From Xylona heveae TC161 (taxonomy: Eukaryota > Ascomycota > Xylonomycetes > Xylonales > Xylonaceae): DNA of 64,000 nt. This document shows, piece after piece, positions 1 through 12,190 of the stretch. The stretch covers positions 1,178,001-1,242,000 of the forward strand of contig NW_017264199.1 of NCBI RefSeq assembly GCF_001619985.1. The letters run 5' to 3'. The notes beneath the pieces were generated by a model. The model worked only from the letters and a program-made list of their open reading frames with translations, made no database searches and had not been told where the DNA came from. A program made the translations under genes and the position numbers. Within the stretch, counting starts at the first letter, position 1; every line of letters starts with the position of its first letter.

Positions 1-52
1 TCCAATCGCTTCCCCGCAGGCCGCAACCCTTGGCAGCTCTCCATTTTCATCA

Positions 53-1705
53 ATGTCGAACTTTGATCCCAATGCCATCATTCGCGGGGCGCAATTGACC
101 ATCGTTGGAGGTGAGTCATGTTCTGCTGCCCATCATATATTTGCGGATGGGATACCACGGCTGGTGTCAATTTATTCCTAAAAGTTCCGAAGCTTTCAAG
201 GCTATTTATACACACACGCCAAGCGTATATTGAGACGGAGACACTAAATCTTCTAATATGCAGCTTATCGTGCATTACAAAACCCGGCGCTCTTCAAATA
301 TGAGCATTATCGACAGGCTGCACTTGCAGTGTGCGCAGGTGTAGTTATTCGTCTAATTATAGCCATTCCAGTATGATTAATCCCCTTTCGACGGCTTCCT
401 AAAATATGATTCAACGGAACCATACGGAAACTAATCTTTGCCATTAGCTTATTGGAGTCCGTGTGTTGCTCTGGTTCCTTTCACTTTTTGTCAATTTCGA
501 ATCCACAACATGGGACAATGATATCATTGACGGGATGCATTTCCTTGAGCATTCCGTGCTACAGATTCCGTTCTTTTTGATGAGTCTGATGAAATATCTG
601 ACACCCACCATGGATGAAATGTAGGTGACCTTTCCCTTGATTTTAGTTCCTCATGCTCTGAACTTGCATCGTCCCTTGCCCTTGTTACGTCGTTATGGCG
701 GGCGGGACTTGCACATGTAAACGTGATGAAACTAGACTTATCATTCGTATTCTAAATTGGCAGGTTCATGGATTCCCTACAGTGGGTCGACAAAACCTAT
801 TATCAAAAACACAAATCGGAGGATCCCAAGAATCTTAGAGCAACATACTACCCCAATCTCCGGATGTATACGGCTCATGGGGATCCTCACAAGCACAAGA
901 GACCACGAGAAGCAGCCTTGAAGTTCTTGATGCAGTATTCGCGGAAAGCAGCCATCTCTCTGGCCATCTACTTTCTCTCCTATACGCCTGTTATTGGAAG
1001 ATTCGTCCTCCCAGCTGCAAGTTTTTACACGTTCAACAAGGCCGTGGGACCCGTTCCTGCTGTAGCCATTTTCGGAAGTGGTCTTTTCTTGCCCAAGCGA
1101 TACCTTATTGTCTTCCTGCAGAGCTACTTTGCTTCAAGGAGCTTGATGAGGGAATTGGTGAGTGTAAATGTCTCGACTATGTCTTCATCTTTCTGTCACC
1201 CATTCTTTTCTCCAAGGCTTCTCATTGTCTGTTGTTCATATTCGAATTACCTCGTGCGAAACCACCCAGCTCTTGAATGCCAAAGTAAAAATTTCATCGC
1301 TGACGTCGTATCATCTCCAAGCTATCTCCTTACTTCAGCCGCATCAAGTTCACATCTGCGCAAAGACGGCAATGGTTCCATGATCGAGAGGGGCTGCTAT
1401 TCGGATTTGGTGTAGGGTTTTATTTATTTCTGAAAATCCCGCTGTTGGGCGTTCTCATATATGGGATTGCAGAGGCTTCAACGGCCTATCTAGTCACCAA
1501 GATTACGGATCCGCCGCCGCCTCCAGCTTACAGTGAAAAGTTTGCTGAGAGTCAGATCCGGTGGTCAAATAAGAAAGAGTTTTTGAAACTGCCGTTGACT
1601 GATCTCGACGCACATAACGCCGAAACTGGAGAAGATTCAGAGAAAGCGCAAGAAGCACGGCGCAGAATCTTCAACCAGGGACTGCCAGCAAAAAAGTTTA
1701 CCTGA
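53..1705 (+). CDS. usgS: UsgS-like multi-pass membrane protein
   Basis: Five exons (53-110, 264-370, 448-620, 764-1157, 1322-1705) join in frame to about 371 residues. The protein starts MSNFDPNAIIRGAQLTIVG and has several hydrophobic stretches: around residues 37-75, where the exon 2/3 junction lies, then near 150-200 after the soluble PNLRMYTAHGDPHKHKR segment, and again after GLLFGFGVGFYLF. It ends in a polar tail with a PPPPPPAYSEKF segment. From memory this matches the fungal family annotated as transmembrane protein UsgS, of unknown function; topology suggests an integral membrane protein. The start is the first ATG, and no other in-frame ATG precedes it in the 52 bases available. The exon 4/5 junction was chosen because it gives ELLSPYFSRIK without a break. 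Family call fairly good, function unknown. Confidence 0.8.
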
Positions 1706-2387
1706 TATAGCAGCTGATTAAAAAGCAATTATTAGTCCAATATCAAATCAAGGAGAACTCGATCGTTTCCCGCGGCTTCTGGCGCCCTAGATAATTTGAT
1801 TTCTGTAGCACTGGAATCGATAATTGACTAATTGTTTCGCCTCTTGACTATACTTTCCTGCCTGATCTACTGAATTTAGCTTGGCATGACTGGATAAGAA
1901 AGAGCTGAATCGTTGTTGATGTTTAACCAAAAGCGCACTAAAGCAGAGTTTAGCTGGAGGAACTCAAACTTGTTTGGGGGCAACCCAACAGGGAAGGGGA
2001 AAAAAAAAATAACCAACACAAAGACGGAGCAGACCGCCACTGAGGACAAGTGTAATAATAGCAAGTTGATAGAATGAATTGAATAGAAAGCAGAATTGAA
2101 ATTCACTTTGCTTTTCACGCCCGCATGAATGCATGTAACCCTTGACGGGCTCTTGATAATATTACAGGCGCGCCTGAGATCATCGCGCGACGCCCGAGCC
2201 AACTCGTCCCGCCCTGCCTACCAATCCTGGGGTTCAAACAACAATAATAGTGTCCCGCCTTTGGATTCCGCATTGCAGAAATATCCCTTGGTTCACCAAG
2301 CGCACTGGTCGTGTCAGCCTGCAAATCACTCTCCGCCATGTCACCGGCCTGCACGACAAACCTTGTTAGCAGCTGAAGCCCAACGTT
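1706..2387. other. Intergenic, usgS to inp1
   Basis: It holds the 3' end of usgS and the promoter and leader of inp1. It includes an A-run near 2000-2010. Short open frames here lack protein-like composition and I see no gene. Confidence 0.6.
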
Positions 2388-4308
2388 ATGGCCAACTCTT
2401 TGACGCCGTCCATGGCAACGGCCCCCATCCCTGCGAGTGGAGAAAGTTCAATAGTCACTCCTGGCTTGCGCCGCTCATGCACACTACCTCTAAAGCTGTC
2501 CGATTCAAGCAGAAGAGCATCCAAGTCGAGCGAGGATCCTGTAATCGAGACGTTGTTTGTACATCATTCCGCCAAAGTGGTCTCGTTCAGCCCGCCCTCC
2601 CACGTTTTGCGACGACCAACCACGCCTGACTATGGAGCTGCTGATCCAGAGGACCAGGTTGGCACACTGCCATGGAACTCAACTGTGGAGAGGACAATGG
2701 CGGCTGGTAAGTTTCTTTGCTTTGACCGTTTTGACAAGCTAAAATGTCAATTTGAACCCGGACCAACCCTGACTCGGAACAGGTCCGTTGCGCCTCTACC
2801 GCGTCCCAGGTTCCGTCGCTTTCCTGACCTCTGGAAAGATATTGCATCCCATCCTTGCGAAATCACAATGCTGGTGCGTGGACGGGGAGACGATATTTGT
2901 ACTTCGAATTCGAACGGGCACCTACTACCGTATTGAGCTCCCGAATCACTCGATAGAAGACCGAGAGAAGGCGGCCGAGCTCAAAGCTGTCCTGCCCAAG
3001 ATCCTACAATACGAACAAACACCATGTCCTTTTGCAAGAGAATTCACAGTGACGCTGCCAGAGAGGCTGCCTGTCCGGAAGCGTCCATGGCGACCTCGAG
3101 AGAAACCAAAACCGCCGCCGCAACAGAGTGAGACAGGGAAGGAACCCAGAGCCAGGCCTCTTTCTGGGCCATCTTTGGACGAAACTGGTGGCGCAGAGGA
3201 GAGACTCACGCAAGATCTAGACAGTGATTCTACAGAGGGCTCGATCGACTACCCCAACTACCGAACAACAGCCAGCCCGACGCAGGCGTTTGAGGAGAGC
3301 TCTCGACCACGGATGCTGAATACCGAGCGGTCCATCACCGCGCCGCCAATCTTGCATGTCCAGCCTCCTTCGCTCCAGAAAGCGCCATACCAGCCAGGTC
3401 GACGATCAAGCACCGAATCTGAGTCGTCGAGCGTTTCCTCCAGCGTGGAGTCATTTCACTCTTTTCACAGCTCCCTCTCACTGCGCCCGCCCTCTCCACC
3501 ATTTTCTGCCACAACATGGTCGACCGTACCATCCGAAGATGTCCCAACTACTGTTGATCTTCCACAATTCAAGCCTGAGGGTCTGGGCTCGCCCGATTCA
3601 TCCAACGGTCCAATGGCCCAACTTCCCGCAGTCCAGACCAGCAACACCAGGACTTCGCCCAAAAGTACATCCCCTTTCGGACAGGAAGCCCAGGCATCCG
3701 AAGAAGCAGACGAGCCCTACTACAACAGCTCTGACTCGGGCGCTGGGTCTGGTTCCGAATTCTGGCCAGACTCTGCCTTCCCACTGCCGGTAGACGACCA
3801 ACGCGAGCTCCGGCCTCGGCGGCGCAAAGTACCTTCCTCCCATCCACGGCGCAGTCTCTCCCCCTTACCCCTGGCCGCGAATCTCTTCACCCCGTCGGGC
3901 CAGGGCTCCGGGTATCATCTACCCACGGACGTTATCCAGAAGACGTGTTCCCTGCTCTTCGGTCCACCCGTCCATCTCATCGCACTCATGCTTAATGTCG
4001 CGTCTAAAATCGCCAATGGCGCCGTCAAGGGCGTGGTAGTCACGCATGGCGAACGCGGCGAACGGATCCCCTGCCAGTGGGACTACAGCGACAGCGACGA
4101 CGGCCCAGCTACCCAGGAAGACTGGCGCCCCGAGGAAGAAACTGACGAAGAGGACGATTATGGCATCCCCCTGAGTAATGGTGGTTCTTCGACTAATCTT
4201 GCTGCTGCAAGAAGGGCGTCACAGGCATCAGATCACGGATCAATAGCTCCTGGCGTGTCGTCGTCATCTGCTTCGTCCTTGGCTTCGTTTCCACTGGCAC
4301 CGGAATAG
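2388..4308 (+). CDS. inp1: Inheritance of peroxisomes protein 1 (Inp1)
   Basis: Two exons (2388-2706 and 2783-4308) join at a phase-1 intron into about 614 residues. The N-terminal part carries the conserved Inp1 core: ETLFVHHSAKVVSFSPP, then TLPWNSTVERTMAAGPLRLY, then a CWCVDGETIFVLRI stretch and YYRIELP. Inp1 is a peripheral peroxisomal membrane protein that tethers peroxisomes to the cell cortex and so keeps some in the mother cell; in filamentous fungi its role is less studied. The middle, roughly residues 215-450, is proline- and serine-rich and looks disordered. A short hydrophobic segment (VHLIALMLNVASKIANGAV) lies near residue 510 before an acidic tail. Start chosen at the ATG that opens the conserved exon. 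The core motifs make the family call good; the tail is divergent. Confidence 0.85.
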
Positions 4309-5305
4309 TCACATTGCTGATTGAGTTGATGCCAATACTTGTTCTCCATATTTCCTCCATAGTGTTTTTCTTTCCCCTTCTTTCTTCTTTCTTTCTTTCT
4401 TTCTTTCTTTCTTCTTCGTCTTCTTCTTTTCCCTTGTGAATCAACTTTTCCGTTGATCTTATAACTTTTCCTTTACAAAGCCACGCATTATCTATCATGC
4501 ATCTAACGCTTCAAGAGCATGAGCCGGAGTCTGATCCTTGGCACTTACGGCGCGGGAACGAATATCATATTACTTTCGATTATGTTCTGCATTCATTTGA
4601 TAATCCTTCTTTTTTCCCTTCCGCTTTTAATATCTCTCCTCTTTTTATCCGCTTCCATTTGTCTTTCTCTTCCTCTTTGTCCTCTTCTTCCATTCTCCGC
4701 TTCCATCGTCTTTTTTTCAATTTCATTCTCTGTTACTTCTATCTTTAATTCCCCCGTCCGGCGTTGGCGATTATCTCGTTACCTTAATTCCACCCCTTTC
4801 CTTAGCATGCCACCTATTTTAGGCCTGGTGGGGTGAGCGTTTACTTCAAAACGAATTGTTCCCCTAGTCCTAATGTCATCATAATTCATAGTCACAGAAC
4901 AATCTATCTTAATGTACATTTTGTGGCATACTCGAAGAATACCATCGTCAGGTCTCATCGTTCTTCTTGAGAGGCTTGCGCCCCTTCTAATACGGCTCGA
5001 AGCAATAAAATGCACAAAGCAGAGTCCAGCCGGTGTTGTTTCTTTCGACGTTGATATAGCGCTTTACCTTTTCTCAACATGCTCACTCGCTTTTTTATAT
5101 CACTTCTCGTACGATGCCATGACTTGCACCCTCCCCCCCCTTTTTTTTTTCTGGTGGTCGGTTTATAGCTCCCACAGAAGAATGGACTCGGGAAGGGAAC
5201 AAGACGGTTACGAATTAAATCAAACTAGGAGGACGAAAAAGAAAATGTGAATGAAAAATAAAATAAAAGATAAATCTAAGAAGACAAAAATAAATAAAAA
5301 GAAAG
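4309..5305. other. Convergent 3' region, inp1 and srp14
   Basis: This is the shared downstream region of two convergent genes. It is strongly pyrimidine-rich on the + strand (4350-4740) and holds the CTTT microsatellite listed separately, and a C-run followed by a T-run near 5130-5150. No gene is visible. Confidence 0.6.
4384..4413. repeat. CTTT microsatellite
   Basis: About seven uninterrupted CTTT units, followed by a degenerate CTT/TTC-rich stretch to about 4432, in the 3' region of inp1. Confidence 0.85.
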
Positions 5306-5894
5306 TCAAGCCGCCGTCTTATCCGCCTTTCTCTTCTTCGCCTTTGCCTTTTTCCGCCCGCTTCGATCCCGCTTCTTCAGGGCCTGCATGCCGCCCTTGC
5401 ACACCTCTGCGTAGCGCGTGAAAAACGCATCCAGACTATCGGGCTCGACGACGGTAGAGAGCTTGGTTTTCTCGTTGCGCTGCGACTTTGATTTGCCGTC
5501 GCTCGCGCGGATCAGGATCGGTACGGGCGTCTCGAGCAGCTGGTGGTCACTGCTCGCGCTTGCGGCGGGAGAGGAAGAGGAAGATGAGGCGATTGAGGGG
5601 TGGGATACTGTGATGTGGTTTGGATTAGATTTGTTGGTTTGTTTAGTATTGATGGGGGGTTTTGGATATTTCGAGCGAGAGGAAATAACATGGTGGATGT
5701 AGGAGTGTAGACGTACGTCGCTTTTGCGTCAGATAGACTGATCCATGATCTTTTTGCCGCCGTGCGTCAAAGAGCTCGGCGAGTCGTATGAAGAACTGTG
5801 TGCGAAAAAGAAAATGACAGTGTTAGTTTGAATTGAGAAAGAAGAGAAGAGTGGATCAAAGTACATCGTCGTTGCTGAGATGGCCGCTTGCCAT
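5306..5894 (-). CDS. srp14: Signal recognition particle subunit SRP14
   Basis: Three exons on the minus strand (5894-5865, 5795-5717, 5607-5306) give about 136 residues. SRP14 is one half of the SRP9/14 (Alu-domain) module that slows elongation while SRP carries nascent secretory chains to the ER. Visible family marks are the N-terminal helix FFIRLAELFDARR, then GSVYLTQKR, the PVPILIRASDGKSK strand region, KLSTVVEPDSLDAFFTRYAE, and a very basic C-terminal tail (KKRDRSGRKKAKAKKRK). The first exon is only 30 nt. A serine/alanine-rich linker after the second intron is a fungal-type insertion in the loop. Donors are GTACTT and GTACGT. It is divergent from sgd1, with 363 bp between the starts. Confidence 0.93.
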
Positions 5895-6257
5895 GTTTTT
5901 TTGATGGAGCTTTATTCGATTGATTCTGCTCCTCTCAGTACGTTATGTGTAAATGGTGTGGTTGGAAGTAAAGGTAAGCTGTACTCCGTAGTTTGGGGGG
6001 CTGTTGTAAGTTATTGAGATATCGAGTGCTGTTACAATTAGAACACGGTGAGTTACTGTCATAAGGACGAGTCGGCGGTGGGGAGGTACTGCGGAACAGC
6101 GATTGGTCCAAACACTTAGGCGGTGAAGCATTTAGCGCTGGGGTCCTTTAGTGGGCAATGACAGTAACTTTACCCTGCTGGCTGGTACAAAACTCCCCGA
6201 AACTTTTCAATTCTGCCATACTCCTAGTCACCCAAAATATTCCCCCACAAAACAATA
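5895..6257. promoter_or_regulatory. Shared divergent promoter srp14/sgd1
   Basis: The two start codons face away from each other across 363 bp. The interval contains one exact TACTCCGTA (5982-5990). No coding frame is convincing here. Confidence 0.6.
5982..5990. promoter_or_regulatory. TACGGAGTA motif, upstream of srp14
   Basis: Exact TACTCCGTA on the + strand (reads TACGGAGTA on the minus), 88 bp before the srp14 start. One of four exact copies, all intergenic. The role is unknown. Confidence 0.45.
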
Positions 6258-9140
6258 ATGCGCCGTCCGCTGCACAACACGACGAGGCTGCCGAAGCAGC
6301 TTCGCGACGAGCTTGGAGAGCAAGGTATGTGTTTTCAGATTGATTTTGAGCCTTCTGGTATTTTGGTGAAAAAGGCTAATGTTGTAATTGTAGACAGCGG
6401 TCGAGGCAAAGGCCGCCGTGGCGGAGCGCGAAATGACCCCGGCCAGCGAAAAGAGCGTCGCAAGGCGGAACGAGAACAGAAAAGGGCACAGCGGAGACCT
6501 CCTCGGAGTCAGGCCCCTCGGAGTCAGGCCCCGCGGGGGAGAGCCCAGGCGGCACCGGATTCAGAAGAGGACAATTTCGATCTGGATGAGGACAGCGTAG
6601 GCAAGCAAAGTCCGTCGCCACCGCCGCAGCCGTCTGCGAAGAAGAATAAGAAGAAGAGTGATGCGCCCGAGAAGAAACATGACCAGCCCAAGTCGATACT
6701 GAAGAAGCCTCAGAAGAGGCAAGACACGGAAAGTGAAGAGGAGGAAGACGATGAGAGCGAATTGAGCGAGGAAGAGGAGAATTCTACGTCCAAGCCAAAG
6801 CAAAAAGTGTCAAAGGCAGTGCAGGACCGGCTGGATCAGGAGGACGCGGAGATTGCGGCGCTGGAGAAGAAGCTGGGAATGAAGGGAAAGAGAAATCTAC
6901 CGAAATCCTTTAATGAGGACGGATTGGGAGATCTGCTCGATGGTCTCGACGACTATGTTGAGGGCATGTCTGATAATAAGCGCAAGCGCTCTTCTGAGGA
7001 TGATGAGTGGCTTGAGAGGAAACGGCGCAAGGCTACTGGGGTGCAGAAGCAGGAGGATGTGAGCGATGAGGACGACGAGGATGAAGACAGCGAGGGTTCC
7101 TTTGATGATGAGGATGATATGGAGCAGGATCTTCTTGACGAAGACGAGGATGACGACCTCGGGTCAGATCTGGACGAGGACGAGGACTTGGATGAAGATG
7201 AAGAAGCCGACGATGACGATGACGATGAAGCTGGCGACGGCGAGTTTGAAGGCTTCGACTCGGACGCGACGGACGAACCTCAGCCCAAAAAGGTCAAAGA
7301 GAATCCCTACCTTCCACCAGTTCCCGCCAGTGCTCCTGCACCACAGAAATACGTGCCCCCGTCTCTGCGAGGGCCGCCTTCGTCGGAACAGGAAGCGCTA
7401 TTGAGGTTGCGTCGACAAGTTCAGGGTTCTCTCAATCGTCTATCAGAGGCGAATATCCTCACCATTGTCTCGGATATGGAGCGCCTGTATCGAGAAAACG
7501 CACGGCAGCATGTGACATCCACGCTCGTGGACCTGCTTCTGACGTTGATTTGTGACCGGAGTACTCTCATGGACACTTTTCTCATCTTACATGCCGGGTT
7601 CATTGCGGCCATATACAAGGTCATTGGCACAGACTTTGGTGCGCAAGTAGTGCAGAAGATTGTCGAAGAGTTTGACAGACTTTACAATTCCACATTGAGT
7701 GTTGAGACTGGCGGCAAGCAAGTCACCAATCTGATGTCGCTGCTTGCTGAGCTTTACAATTTCCAAGTCGTGGGCAGTAACCTTGTATTTGATTACATTC
7801 GTGGCTTTCTAGACGACATTTCCGAAATCAACACCGAGTTGCTGCTCCGACTCATTCGAAGTAAGTCATCTGTTTAAACTTTCTCTTCACCGTACATTCT
7901 CTAACGCAATGCAGTGTCTGGCTCGCAACTTCGACAGGATGATCCTCTCGCACTCAAGGATATTGTTATATCCCTTCAGAAGACCGTCGCACGAGTCGGC
8001 GAAGCCAATTTATCTGTTCGCACAAAGTTTATGATTGAAACTATCAATAATCTCAAGAACAACCGTATGAAGACTGGCGTCGCTGCCTCCGCGGTCACTG
8101 CCGAGCACACAGTCCGCATGAAGAAGACCCTGGGCTCGTTGAACAACCGGAATATCCGAGCAACTGAACCCATTCGTGTTGGGCTCAAGGATATCAGGGA
8201 GAGTGACAAGCGGGGTAAATGGTGGCTGGTCGGCGCAAGCTGGAGAAACGACGCCGAGGACGAGCCAAAAGAAAACAAAGCAACCACCACGGACAAGAGC
8301 AAGGATATCGATAACGAGATGATTGAAGCTGGTACTTCTGACCTCTTTACTCTTGCCAGAGAGCAGCGAATGAACACCGACATTCGGCGTGCCATTTTCA
8401 TTGCCATCATGTCAGCGTCAGATTTTCAGGATGCGTCTACCCGCTTGATCAAGCTTCGGCTGAAGAAGGCGCAGGAATTGGAGATTCCGCGTGTGCTGAT
8501 GCATTGTACTGGCGCCGAGCAGGTGTACAACCCCTACTATGCGCTCATTGCGCGAAAGCTCTGCGCGGACCGGAGGCTCAAAATGGCTTTCCAATTCGGC
8601 CTCTGGGGCTTGCTGAAGCGAATGGGCGAGAAGTGGGATGGCGACGACGATGACAATATGGGTGATGACGATGATGAGGAGGAGAAGTTGAGCATGCGGA
8701 CTATTGTCAATCATGCCAAGTTCTTTGGCGGACTGATTGCGTCTGGGTCCTTGGGACTGAATGTGCTCAAGGTACGTTGCTCACAGTTGCACATGCATAA
8801 TTGGAAATAGAATTTACTAACGCATTGACAATAGATTCTCGGGTTTGCCTATCTGCAACCAAAGACTCAAACTTTCCTGGAGCTTCTCATGATTACGATC
8901 ATCCTTGAGTCGCAGAAGCGGTCTCAGACTAAACGGGATGAACAAGCTGTGCGCGGAGTGTTTAGTACAGCAAGTGGCCATCCTCAATTGGCTCGAGGCT
9001 TGCAGTATTTCCTTCGCAAGACTGTCAGCAAGACGGACATTGCTGGTGGAAAGGCCGAGCAGGAGACGGTCAAGTGGGGTTGTAAAATGGGAGGCGATAT
9101 ATTGAAAGCCATTGCTTTGGCCGAGGTGGCCGAGGAGTGA
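6258..9140 (+). CDS. sgd1: Nucleolar MIF4G/MA3 protein Sgd1 (NOM1)
   Basis: Four exons (6258-6324, 6394-7860, 7915-8771, 8835-9140) give about 898 residues. The start MRRPLHNTTRLPKQLRDELG is typical of Sgd1. A basic region (GRGKGRRGGARNDPGQRKER) is followed by acidic tracts near residues 150-180 and 260-350. A MIF4G domain starts near residue 357 (LLRLRRQVQGSLNRLSEANI) and an MA3 domain near 651 (DLFTLAREQRMNTDIRRAIF). Sgd1/NOM1 is a nucleolar protein needed for 18S rRNA maturation and small-subunit assembly; yeast Sgd1 also suppresses glycerol-synthesis defects. A tandem coding repeat gives PRSQAPRSQAPRG at about residues 72-84. The first intron is 69 bp, frame-preserving and stop-free, so retention would keep the frame. 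Family call strong. Confidence 0.93.
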
Positions 9141-9658
9141 TGGCCGGACATGACGTTTTTCATTCATTGTATATATAAGCACTGCAGATATACCTTTTTG
9201 GCAGGAGTCATGGGATGCATACTGGGAACTGGAGATCAAAAGTTTGGGAATGAAAGGTCATTCATATGTAGAGACTGAGTATTGCACCAATGAGATTGAA
9301 TGTGATTTTGGTTGATATTGGCTGCGCTTATGGACGGGGAAGCGTAACCGAGGTGAAAAGTGATCGGGCGGACGAGAGAGACCAATAAGTGCAAATCCCA
9401 ATGGGAAAGGCGGCTAAACCAATCGAACTCATCAAGTCCCTCGCACGGGCTTTAACGAGCCGGTGGAACAACCAGTAGAGACCTCATCAATCATACAGAA
9501 ACTGTGAGACTGAGAGACATCTCCATTCCTTCATACCTTTCCTCCCGATTGTGCTTTTCTCTTTTCTCCTCCCCCCCACACCAGTCCGACCCTTGTCGGC
9601 TACCCAATCCTCCTTTCTAATAGCTTCTTTTCCTTTTTCTATTTTCTAGTTGTCCAGC
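9141..9658. promoter_or_regulatory. sgd1 3' end and lpd1 promoter
   Basis: A 518-bp gap. It has three CCAAT pentamers in the same orientation at 9382-9386, 9398-9402 and 9419-9423, about 240-280 bp before the lpd1 start, and a C/T-rich leader (9530-9645) typical of highly expressed fungal genes. Confidence 0.55.
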
Positions 9659-11554
9659 ATGTTTCGCAATTTGGTCCCTAGGACCACCTCCCGGTCCATC
9701 CTGAGACCCGCTACGGGTGCTACGGCCACTTCCTTTGCTCCCTCAAGCTTCGTTCTTATCAACCGATCAAGAAGAGGCTACGCCACTTCCTCCGGTACGT
9801 TGATTTGCAATTGGAAAAGAAGCTATCATTGGAGCTGTCGAAAGCTAATTGAGTTGGTGCCTTTATAGAGGAGAAGGACCTTGTCATTGTCGGTGGTGGT
9901 GTCGCCGGATATGTCGCGGCTATCAAAGCCGGCCAGGCCGGTCTCAAGGTGTGTTGAGCCGCGCAACCCTTCAGTGGGAACGTCGACGTGGGAAATAAAA
10001 TGGGAGTTACAATTGTTCTGACCATGGGCCTGCTTTTGGCTGTATCGCAAATAGGTCGCATGTATAGAGAAGCGTGGTGCTCTTGGTGGCACCTGTCTTA
10101 ACGTCGGCTGCATTCCCTCAAAATCGCTCCTCAACAACTCGCATCTTTACCACCAGGTCTTGCACGACACCAAGCACCGCGGTATCGAGGTTGGCGATGT
10201 CAAGCTCAACCTTGCGCAGATGATGAAGGCCAAGGAAACCTCGGTCAGCGGTCTGACCAAGGGTATCGAGTTCCTCTTCAAGAAGAACGGCGTCGAGTAC
10301 GTCAAGGGTACTGGCTCTTTTGTCAACGAGAATGAGGTCAAGGTCAACCTCATCGAAGGCGGCGAGCAGACTCTCCGCGGCAAGAACTTCATCATCGCCA
10401 CCGGTTCCGAGTCTACGCCCTTCCCCGGCCTCGAGATTGACGAGAAGAAGGTCATCACTAGCACTGGCGCCATTGCCCTGACTGAGGTCCCCAAGAAGCT
10501 GCTCGTCATTGGTGGTGGTATCATTGGTCTTGAGATGGTAAGATTACCCCGTACGGTTAGATTGGAGCGCAAAATTGCTCCTTCACCCAAAAATCGGGAA
10601 ATACAGAGAGAACTTTGGAAAAGGCTGACACAAGTACGACGAATTTCAGGCTTCCGTTTGGTCCCGCCTCGGCTCCGAAGTCACCATCGTCGAGTTCCTC
10701 GGTCAGATTGGTGGTCCCGGTATGGACGCGGAGGTTTCCAAGCAGGCGCAGAAGATTTTGGGCAAGCAGGGTATCAAATTCAAGCTTAACACCAAGGTCA
10801 CCAAGGGTGACGCCAGCGGCGAGGGCGTCAAGCTCGACGTTGAGGCTGCCAAGGGTGGCAAGGCCGAGACTGTATGTTCAAACGTCCAACAATCATTTCT
10901 CTTTTTTCCCGTTTCAAAAATTAATACGCAATGCAGCTTGATGCCGACGTTGTCCTCGTCTCCATTGGTCGTCGCCCTTACACCGAGGGTCTCGGTCTCG
11001 AGAACATTGGTGTCGAGGTTGACGAGCGCGGCCGTCTTGTCATCGACGACCAGTACCGCACCAAGCACCCCCACATTCGCGTGATTGGCGACTGCACGTT
11101 TGGTCCCATGCTTGCGCACAAGGCCGAGGAGGAGGCCGTTGCAGCCATCGACTACCTCACCAACAGCTACGGTCACGTCAACTACGGCGCCATCCCCTCG
11201 GTCATGTACACTCACCCCGAGGTCGCGTGGGTCGGCCAGAGCGAGGCCGAAGTCAAGGCTGCCGGCATCAAGTACCGTGTCGGCAACTTCCCCTTTGCCG
11301 CCAACTCCCGTGCCAAGACCAACCTCGACACTGAGGGTTTCGTCAAGTTCATCGCCGACGAGGAGACGGACCGCATCCTCGGTGTCCACATCATTGGCCC
11401 CAACGCCGGCGAAATGATTGCCGAGGCTACCCTGGCCATCGAGTACGGCGCCTCCTCTGAGGACATTGCCCGCACTTCGCACGCTCACCCTACTCTTGCC
11501 GAGGCCTTTAAGGAGGCTGCCATGGCCACCTACGCCAAGGCTATCCACTACTAA
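9659..11554 (+). CDS. lpd1: Dihydrolipoamide dehydrogenase (E3), mitochondrial
   Basis: Five exons (9659-9794, 9869-9948, 10055-10537, 10650-10871, 10937-11554) give about 512 residues. The enzyme is the FAD-dependent E3 that reoxidises dihydrolipoamide using NAD+ in the pyruvate, 2-oxoglutarate and branched-chain dehydrogenase complexes and in glycine cleavage. The N-terminus ([20 protein letters not shown]) is a basic, serine-rich mitochondrial presequence. The FAD site is [13 protein letters not shown] near residue 51; the redox disulfide sits in [13 protein letters not shown] (Cys86/Cys91); the NAD site is [11 protein letters not shown] near 225; the catalytic dyad region is HAHPTLAEA near 489-497. 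The length fits the family. Codon use is C-ending and strong, consistent with high expression. The 319-codon antisense frame over it is an effect of this bias. Confidence 0.97.
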
Positions 11555-12190
11555 GCTTTTTCGGTGATCTGATGGTCGTACGGTTTGGTGGTCTGTCGGA
11601 AGGGTAGAATGAGAGTGTAGTAGAAGAGTCGGAGGAAGAATCGGAGAAAGAAAGGGGGACAACCCCCATGTGATGGCCCTTTTATGTATAACAAGTTTTT
11701 AGTCTAAACTTACAAGACGAAGACTTGGCAGAGTCCTGAAAGAGAGAAAGAGATTTATTTTGTGAATAGTCGTTAATTGTATACTATTGAGCACCCACTT
11801 TATGGACTTCACGTTCGTGTATCTCCGCAGTGATATTCATATATTTACATGAATGATGGTTGCATACCCATCTTGTTCACGCCATGGCTTTTTTTCTACA
11901 TTCCCCTTTCTTTTTCACTCTCTTCTTCCCCATTATTGGATAGATAGACGTTCTCAGTCTGCTGCACTGGAAACGAACCCGCTGACCTTTGCTCTGCCGC
12001 GTGATGTGACTATTATTGATTATTGATTACTTGTATGAGGTGTATACCTGCTTTGCTTTGTTTTTTATTTTATCCTTTTCTTTTCTTTTTACTTGTTGTC
12101 ATTCTATCAGATTTTGTTCTCAACTGGATTAGATAAAAATGTGACCCTCTTTGCGGTTTATATAAAACGCTCTCCAACAAGCATCAAGCA
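11555..12190. other. Convergent 3' region, lpd1 and nif3
   Basis: AT-rich spacer between two convergent genes. No coding frame or RNA gene is visible. Confidence 0.6.

Noticed and set aside
10703-11662. 319-codon minus-strand frame over lpd1
   Set aside because: It is the antisense shadow of a strongly codon-biased gene, rich in Val/Gly/Leu, with no family features, and the + strand lpd1 is certain.
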